This document shows positions 60,053-64,000 of a DNA stretch of 64,000 bases, piece by piece. Within the stretch, counting starts at the first letter, position 1. The number at the start of each line of letters is the position of its first letter. The notes beneath the pieces were generated by a model that was not told the origin of the DNA, searched no databases, and saw nothing but the letters and a program-made list of their open reading frames with translations. The position numbers were made by a program, and so were the translations under genes. This DNA is from JAAFHZ01 sp031378405 (lineage in GTDB: Bacteria > Cyanobacteriota > Cyanobacteriia > Cyanobacteriales > Chamaesiphonaceae): NCBI GenBank assembly GCA_031378405.1, contig JANNEH010000124.1:1-64000 (forward strand). Direction: 5' to 3'.

Positions 60053-61048
60053 ATGGAACAGTTAAACAACGCTTTCACCCTTTTTCTCAGCTTACTGGTG
60101 GAAGCTATCCCCTTTTTATTATTAGGAGTTTTGCTCTCTGGCATCCTGCTGTTCTTTGTAGACGAGGGTAAACTGGTGCGACTGGCTCCCAAAAACCCGG
60201 TGCTGGGAGCCTTCGCTGGTAGCTGTATCGGCTTTTTGTTGCCAGTGTGCGAATGTGGCAATGTGCCGGTGGCGCGCAGATTAATTGTCCAAGGCGTACC
60301 CTTACCGGTGGCCGTGGGTTTCTTGCTAGCAGCGCCAGTGATCAACCCGATCGTGATTTGGTCTACCTGGATTGCTTTTCGCGATCAGCCAGAAATTTTG
60401 TGGTTACGGATCATTTTTTCTTTGCTGATTGCCACTATTATTGGCTGGGTATTTAGTATGCAAGGAGATGTGAAGTCTTTACTGCAACCTGCTGTCGCCC
60501 TAAGCATGGTCAAGCCTTTGCCCATCGAAGATTTGCAAACTCCTACTTTGTTGCGATCGGGTAACTTTATGTTAGGGGGTGGCGAAAGTTTAGAAGCCAA
60601 AATGACTGCTAGTTTGCAGCGCAAACCCAAAATTTCTTGGGCCGAGCGGGGCAACTTGTTGTTAGACAACACCATGCAAGAACTGCGGGAGCTAGGAGGT
60701 ATTTTGGTACTGGGCAGTGCCCTAGCCGCCTTGATTCAAACTTTTACGCCGCGCGAGCTAATTCTGGGCTTAGGCCAAGGATCGGTATCTTCGATTTTGG
60801 CAATGATGCTCTTAGCCGGTTTGATTTCGATTTGTTCCACTGTCGATGCCTTTTTTGCCCTGTCTTTTGCCGGTGCTTTTACCAGTGGTTCGCTACTGGC
60901 TTTTTTGGTGTTTGGGCCAATGTTTGATCTCAAAGGCATTGGTTTATTGCTATCGGTGTTTAAGCCCAAGGCGATTTTTTATCTGTTTGCTTTGGCGGCA
61001 CAACTGGTATTTTTACTAACTTTGTTTGTGAATTTCAATGTTAATTAA
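60053..61048 (+). CDS. Permease, DUF318/YraQ (ArsP-like) family
   Basis: A 331-residue membrane protein with about eight helices in two halves. Half 1 contains LLPVCECGNVPVARRLIVQGVPLPVAVGFLLAAPVINPIV-type sequence with the CECG motif; half 2 contains LLAGLISICSTVDAFFALSFAGAFTSGSLLAFLVFGPM. This internal repeat is typical of the PF03773 permeases, some of which export organoarsenicals or other metal-linked compounds. The substrate here is unknown. The last 11 bp overlap the TIGR03943-like gene, so the two proteins probably form a complex. Confidence 0.87.
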   Translation: MEQLNNAFTLFLSLLVEAIPFLLLGVLLSGILLFFVDEGKLVRLAPKNPVLGAFAGSCIGFLLPVCECGNVPVARRLIVQGVPLPVAVGFLLAAPVINPIVIWSTWIAFRDQPEILWLRIIFSLLIATIIGWVFSMQGDVKSLLQPAVALSMVKPLPIEDLQTPTLLRSGNFMLGGGESLEAKMTASLQRKPKISWAERGNLLLDNTMQELRELGGILVLGSALAALIQTFTPRELILGLGQGSVSSILAMMLLAGLISICSTVDAFFALSFAGAFTSGSLLAFLVFGPMFDLKGIGLLLSVFKPKAIFYLFALAAQLVFLLTLFVNFNVN

Positions 61049-61790
61049 GCGCTTTCTGCAAAGCTTCGATCGAAATTGGCTAGATGCGATCGCCGTTACC
61101 ACTTGGGGTGTATTGCTGTTGAACTACTGGCTGGATGGCTCTTTGAGCATTTTGATTCACCCTAATTACTTTTGGCTGGCAGCATTTACTGGTTTTGCCC
61201 TGTTGGTTATTGGCTCGCTCAAAGCTTACCTGCTATTTCGTTATCCGGCACGACCCAACAGCGCTGAACACAATAGCCTGTTACCAGGTAATTGGGCGAT
61301 CAGCCTGTTGTTAGCCACCGCGATCGCTGGTTTACTAATTACTCCCAAAGTGTTTACTAGCTCCAAAGCCATTCAGGGTGGTGTCACCGAAAATGGCAGC
61401 ATTACCCGCTCTCAGCCGCAATCTTTTCGCAGTCAAACCAAGCCCGAAGAACGATCACTAGTAGATTGGGTTCGCACCTTGAGTGCCTATCCAGAACCCG
61501 ATACCTACAGCGGCCAAAAGGCCAACATCAGTGGTTTTGTGGTGAACTCCGAAAAATTAGGCAACCAGTATCTGCTGCTATCGCGGTTTGTGATTACTTG
61601 TTGTGCCGCCGATGTCTACCCGGTATCACTGACAGTGAAACTTCCAGCCAGCCAACAATACCAGACTGATAGCTGGCTACAGATTCAGGGTAAAATGGCT
61701 ACCGAAACCTTAGCTAGTAAGCGGCAACTGGTGTTGATTGCCAACAATATCAAGCCGATTCCTACGCCCAGAAATCCTTATGAATATTAG
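61038..61790 (+). CDS. TIGR03943-type permease partner protein
   Basis: A 250-residue protein of the YcgQ/DUF1980 type that is routinely encoded next to DUF318 permeases. N-terminal helices (WGVLLLNYWLDGSLSILIHPNYFWLAAFTGFALLVIGSL-type; LLLATAIAGLLITPKVF) anchor it. The C-terminal outer domain has GQKANISGFVV, the paired-cysteine RFVITCCAADVYPV and WLQIQGKMA. The CC motif may bind metal. It overlaps both neighbours by 11 bp. Confidence 0.87.
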   Translation: MLIKRFLQSFDRNWLDAIAVTTWGVLLLNYWLDGSLSILIHPNYFWLAAFTGFALLVIGSLKAYLLFRYPARPNSAEHNSLLPGNWAISLLLATAIAGLLITPKVFTSSKAIQGGVTENGSITRSQPQSFRSQTKPEERSLVDWVRTLSAYPEPDTYSGQKANISGFVVNSEKLGNQYLLLSRFVITCCAADVYPVSLTVKLPASQQYQTDSWLQIQGKMATETLASKRQLVLIANNIKPIPTPRNPYEY

Positions 61791-63279
61791 CTCCACTTCT
61801 CGCCTCGATCGAGCAGCGCTCACTTTAATGGGAATCTTGATGGCTTTAACGGTCATTTTGTTGGCGATCGGCGATCGCAGCGCCCCTTATGTCCGAGAAT
61901 TTAGCTGGAAAGATCGCCCGGTGGGTGCCGAAGATGCGGCTTTTGCTCTGCGCTTTAGTCGATCGATGGATCGCCCTAAAGTGGAAGCACAGCTCATGAT
62001 TAAGCCCGAACCCAGCAGCCCCCAAAGTCAACTGCTGCCGATCGGCCAAGTTTTACCCGGCAAGGTCAGTTGGTCGGGCAAAAAAATGTTGTATACCCTC
62101 AATTCACCGGTGCCCTATGGCAACAGCTATGAGCTAAGGCTCCAAGATGTAAAAGCAGCCAATAATACTGGAGAAGCGATCGGGCAAATAATTGCGCCGT
62201 TTACTCAGACTTTTGTGGCGCGGGAAAAAATGTTTGGCTATCTGGGCACCGATGGTGCTGAGCGGGGTCGATTAATGATCAAGCGCTTTAATAGTTCTGC
62301 CGATCCATCAGCCGCTGCACCGGTAGCGATCACCCCCCCAGATTATTTGGTAAAAGATTTTCGTTTTACTCCAGCCGGGGATGGTGTATATTTTTCGGCA
62401 TTACCAGCCAACGATAGTCAGGCATTGCTTTCTAGTCAAAAAATTTATCGATCGAGCATCAAAAACCCTGCACCCAAGCTGGTTTTAGACAGCAATGAAT
62501 ATCAAAATATTCGCTTCGACTTATCCACCGATGGCAAAACCCTAGTAGTCCACCGAGTCAGTCTGAAAAATCCCAGTGATTTTGGCATTTGGGTGATCGA
62601 TGCCGAGCAGGGAACCATTATGCAGCGCATTAGCCAAGGCGGCAGTTTTATTATTACTCCCGACAGCTCAGCGATCGCCGTATCCGAAGGCCAGGGAGTG
62701 GCCATCAAACCCCTTACTCCCCGCGCTGATCGCACCGATTTTTTGCCCAAGTATGGACAGCTCCTCAGTTTTGCTCCGAATGGCTCGGCAGCGGCCTTAG
62801 AAAAATATAATGACGACTCTAGCCGCGATTTGTTTTTGGTCACTAATCAAGGGGTAGAAAAAAAATTATTAAATGTTAAAGGAGAAATTCAGGCAACCCA
62901 ATTTACCGCCGCTGCCCAAACCCTGTATGCGATTGTGGCCGAAACTCCAGCCAATGCTCCCGAAACAGCGCAGTATAGCGCTCAGCCCTATTTGATGTCG
63001 ATCGATTTGAAAACTTTTCAAAGCAAACGGCTATTGAAGCTCCATCAGCAACAGGGGATTTCGCTAAGCTTGGCTCCGGATGGTCGATCGCTGTTATTTG
63101 ACCAGTTGGTGACCGGGGCTAGTTCAAGCTCCAAACGGCTGACTGCTCCTGATGGGCAAGCGATTCAGCGTGGGATGATTTTGCTGTTGCCTTTAGTTCA
63201 GTCCACTGATCGCGGGAAAGATCCAATTAAGCCCGAGGTACTGCCGATTTCTGGTTACCATCCTCGTTGGGCACCTTAA
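61780..63279 (+). CDS. Membrane-anchored Big_5/beta-propeller protein
   Basis: A 499-residue protein beginning at the ATG at 61780, which overlaps the previous gene by 11 bp. One N-terminal transmembrane helix (AALTLMGILMALTVILLAIG) is followed by an Ig-like Big_5 domain at ~40-150 (FALRFSRSMDRPKVEAQLMI; GKVSWSGKKMLYTLNSPVPYGNSYELRL). The remainder shows beta-propeller-like repeats (FDLSTDGKTLVVHRVS; SLAPDGRSLLFDQL). It faces the periplasm and likely scaffolds the permease pair. No enzymatic motif is seen. Confidence 0.75.
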   Translation: MNISSTSRLDRAALTLMGILMALTVILLAIGDRSAPYVREFSWKDRPVGAEDAAFALRFSRSMDRPKVEAQLMIKPEPSSPQSQLLPIGQVLPGKVSWSGKKMLYTLNSPVPYGNSYELRLQDVKAANNTGEAIGQIIAPFTQTFVAREKMFGYLGTDGAERGRLMIKRFNSSADPSAAAPVAITPPDYLVKDFRFTPAGDGVYFSALPANDSQALLSSQKIYRSSIKNPAPKLVLDSNEYQNIRFDLSTDGKTLVVHRVSLKNPSDFGIWVIDAEQGTIMQRISQGGSFIITPDSSAIAVSEGQGVAIKPLTPRADRTDFLPKYGQLLSFAPNGSAAALEKYNDDSSRDLFLVTNQGVEKKLLNVKGEIQATQFTAAAQTLYAIVAETPANAPETAQYSAQPYLMSIDLKTFQSKRLLKLHQQQGISLSLAPDGRSLLFDQLVTGASSSSKRLTAPDGQAIQRGMILLLPLVQSTDRGKDPIKPEVLPISGYHPRWAP

Positions 63280-63491
63280 ATTGGGTAGTGAGCTTATTTA
63301 GCGAGAGGAGATCCTCTGATATGGCGATCAACCATGAGTTTTTCTGGAAACTCTGATTTCTCGATATGTTCTATGTTTTTAGCTCATCTGGGTTAGTATT
63401 TCTTTGTGATAAGGTTCAAAAAAGCTGGTACTTAAGGTAACATCTTGAAAAGCATTAAATATTATAAAATCCCAAGCTGAAGGATGAATTT

Positions 63492-64000
63492 ATGGAAATT
63501 GTCACTTTGACTGCTTTTCTGAGTCCATTTCTCCCGGCTTTGTTAAGGTTGGGTGGCAAGGCGGTTGATAAAGCCACTGAATCGGCGGCGGGGAAGTTTG
63601 GGGAGGCGGCTTTTGCCAAAGCTCAGGCTATTTGGGGGAAGCTGAGTCCGAAGGTGGAGGCGAAGGAAGCTGCCAAGGAGGCGGCGATCGATGTGGCCAA
63701 TAATCCTAGTGATCAGGCAAAGTTGGTTCTTGAGGTGCAGTTGGAGAAGTTGCTGGAACAGGATGAGGAGTTGATGAAGGCGATCGAACAAATTTTCCAA
63801 GAAGATGCTAACTATGGCATTGCGAGCAATAAAATTGTGCAAAATGTGGCGGGAAATCAGAACCTGCTAATTAATCAGATTAATCAGCAGGAATTAAAGA
63901 AATTAGTTGATATTTACGGTGGAAAAGATCCCAGGGATATACCCACGTATAGGGTGAGTGAAGCTGCCCGGTATTTGCGGATTCCGGTGGGAACGGTACG
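63492..64000 (+). CDS. Protein with N-terminal helical region and HTH/DUF433-like motif (truncated by window end)
   Basis: The ATG at 63492 opens a frame of 169 codons that runs off the window. It begins with a short hydrophobic helix (LTAFLSPFLPALLRLGGKAV) and an Ala/Lys-rich coiled coil (ESAAGKFGEAAFAKAQAIW, PKVEAKEAAKEAAIDVA). A conserved-looking GIASNKIVQNVAGNQNLLINQIN segment follows. The last visible residues, TYRVSEAARYLRIPVGTV, are the start of an excisionase/DUF433-type helix-turn-helix found in many cyanobacterial antitoxins. The fusion of coiled coil to DUF433-like domain is unusual; the C-terminus is not visible. Confidence 0.6.
   Translation, partial: MEIVTLTAFLSPFLPALLRLGGKAVDKATESAAGKFGEAAFAKAQAIWGKLSPKVEAKEAAKEAAIDVANNPSDQAKLVLEVQLEKLLEQDEELMKAIEQIFQEDANYGIASNKIVQNVAGNQNLLINQINQQELKKLVDIYGGKDPRDIPTYRVSEAARYLRIPVGTV

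Overview
The window is cyanobacterial. HIP1-type octamers (GCGATCGC) and CGATCG motifs are scattered through almost every gene. The gene set is diagnostic of oxygenic phototrophs: a beta-carboxysome operon, CO2-uptake NDH-1 subunits with a CO2-hydration protein, the catalytic subunit of ferredoxin-thioredoxin reductase, biliverdin reductase, the lycopene-cyclase homologue CruP, a photosystem II S4-domain protein, a CRR7-type NDH assembly factor and several cyanobacterial DUF families. The exact genus cannot be fixed from this window.

Layout. 1-9 kb: a broken Uma2 nuclease gene, a coiled-coil protein, ribD, tRNA-Cys, ridA, a GT2 glycosyltransferase, an APC permease, and the pigment pair cruP/bvdR. 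9-12 kb: a protease-TPR protein with nine near-identical 105-bp units and a possible toxin/partner pair. 12-27.7 kb: housekeeping genes, including DUF3386, slipin, ftrC-DUF309-malic enzyme, birA, rpe, sixA, a DHH esterase, a GH100 invertase, selO, crr7 and mazG. 27.7-30 kb: an accessory hot spot with Uma2, a decayed vapBC locus and an HNH nuclease with a small partner. 30.0-33.6 kb: an AT-rich, CGATCG-poor block coding for an HExxH protein with a sharp internal composition switch, a membrane protein and two different SAM methyltransferases. 33.6-38 kb: a complete branched-chain/amide-type amino-acid ABC importer with a fused permease-ATPase. 38.1-39.4 kb: a membrane GTPase split by an in-frame TGA. 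39.4-45.5 kb: MATE exporter, gltX, ilvC, lipA, gpsA. 45.5-46.4 kb: a RelE/ParE module and a gene remnant.

46.4-56.3 kb is a CO2-concentrating island. On the minus strand lies ccmK-ccmK-ccmK-ccmL-ccmM-ccmN-ccmO (three shell hexamers, pentamer, Rubisco-assembling scaffold with gamma-carbonic-anhydrase domain, adaptor, tandem-BMC protein). Diverging on the plus strand are ndhF, ndhD and a CO2-hydration gene, best read as the NDH-1 F4/D4/CupB form. One arm converts CO2 to bicarbonate in the cytosol; the other builds the compartment where bicarbonate is turned back into CO2 for Rubisco. A 17-bp-stem hairpin sits between ccmM and ccmN.

56.3-58 kb is accessory DNA: a PIN toxin/RHH antitoxin cassette bounded by two 72-bp direct repeats and surrounded by gene remnants. 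58-64 kb holds the PSII S4 protein, thiO, a three-gene overlapping membrane operon (permease, TIGR03943-type partner, Ig-like/beta-propeller protein) and the start of a gene that runs off the right edge.

The most unusual items are the AT-rich zincin/methyltransferase block, the repeat-flanked toxin-antitoxin cassette, the split GTPase, the three ccmK copies with three different pore loops, and the ccmM-ccmN hairpin. Several toxin-antitoxin and Uma2 genes here are visibly decaying, so the accessory segments look like insertion and deletion hot spots between stable core blocks.
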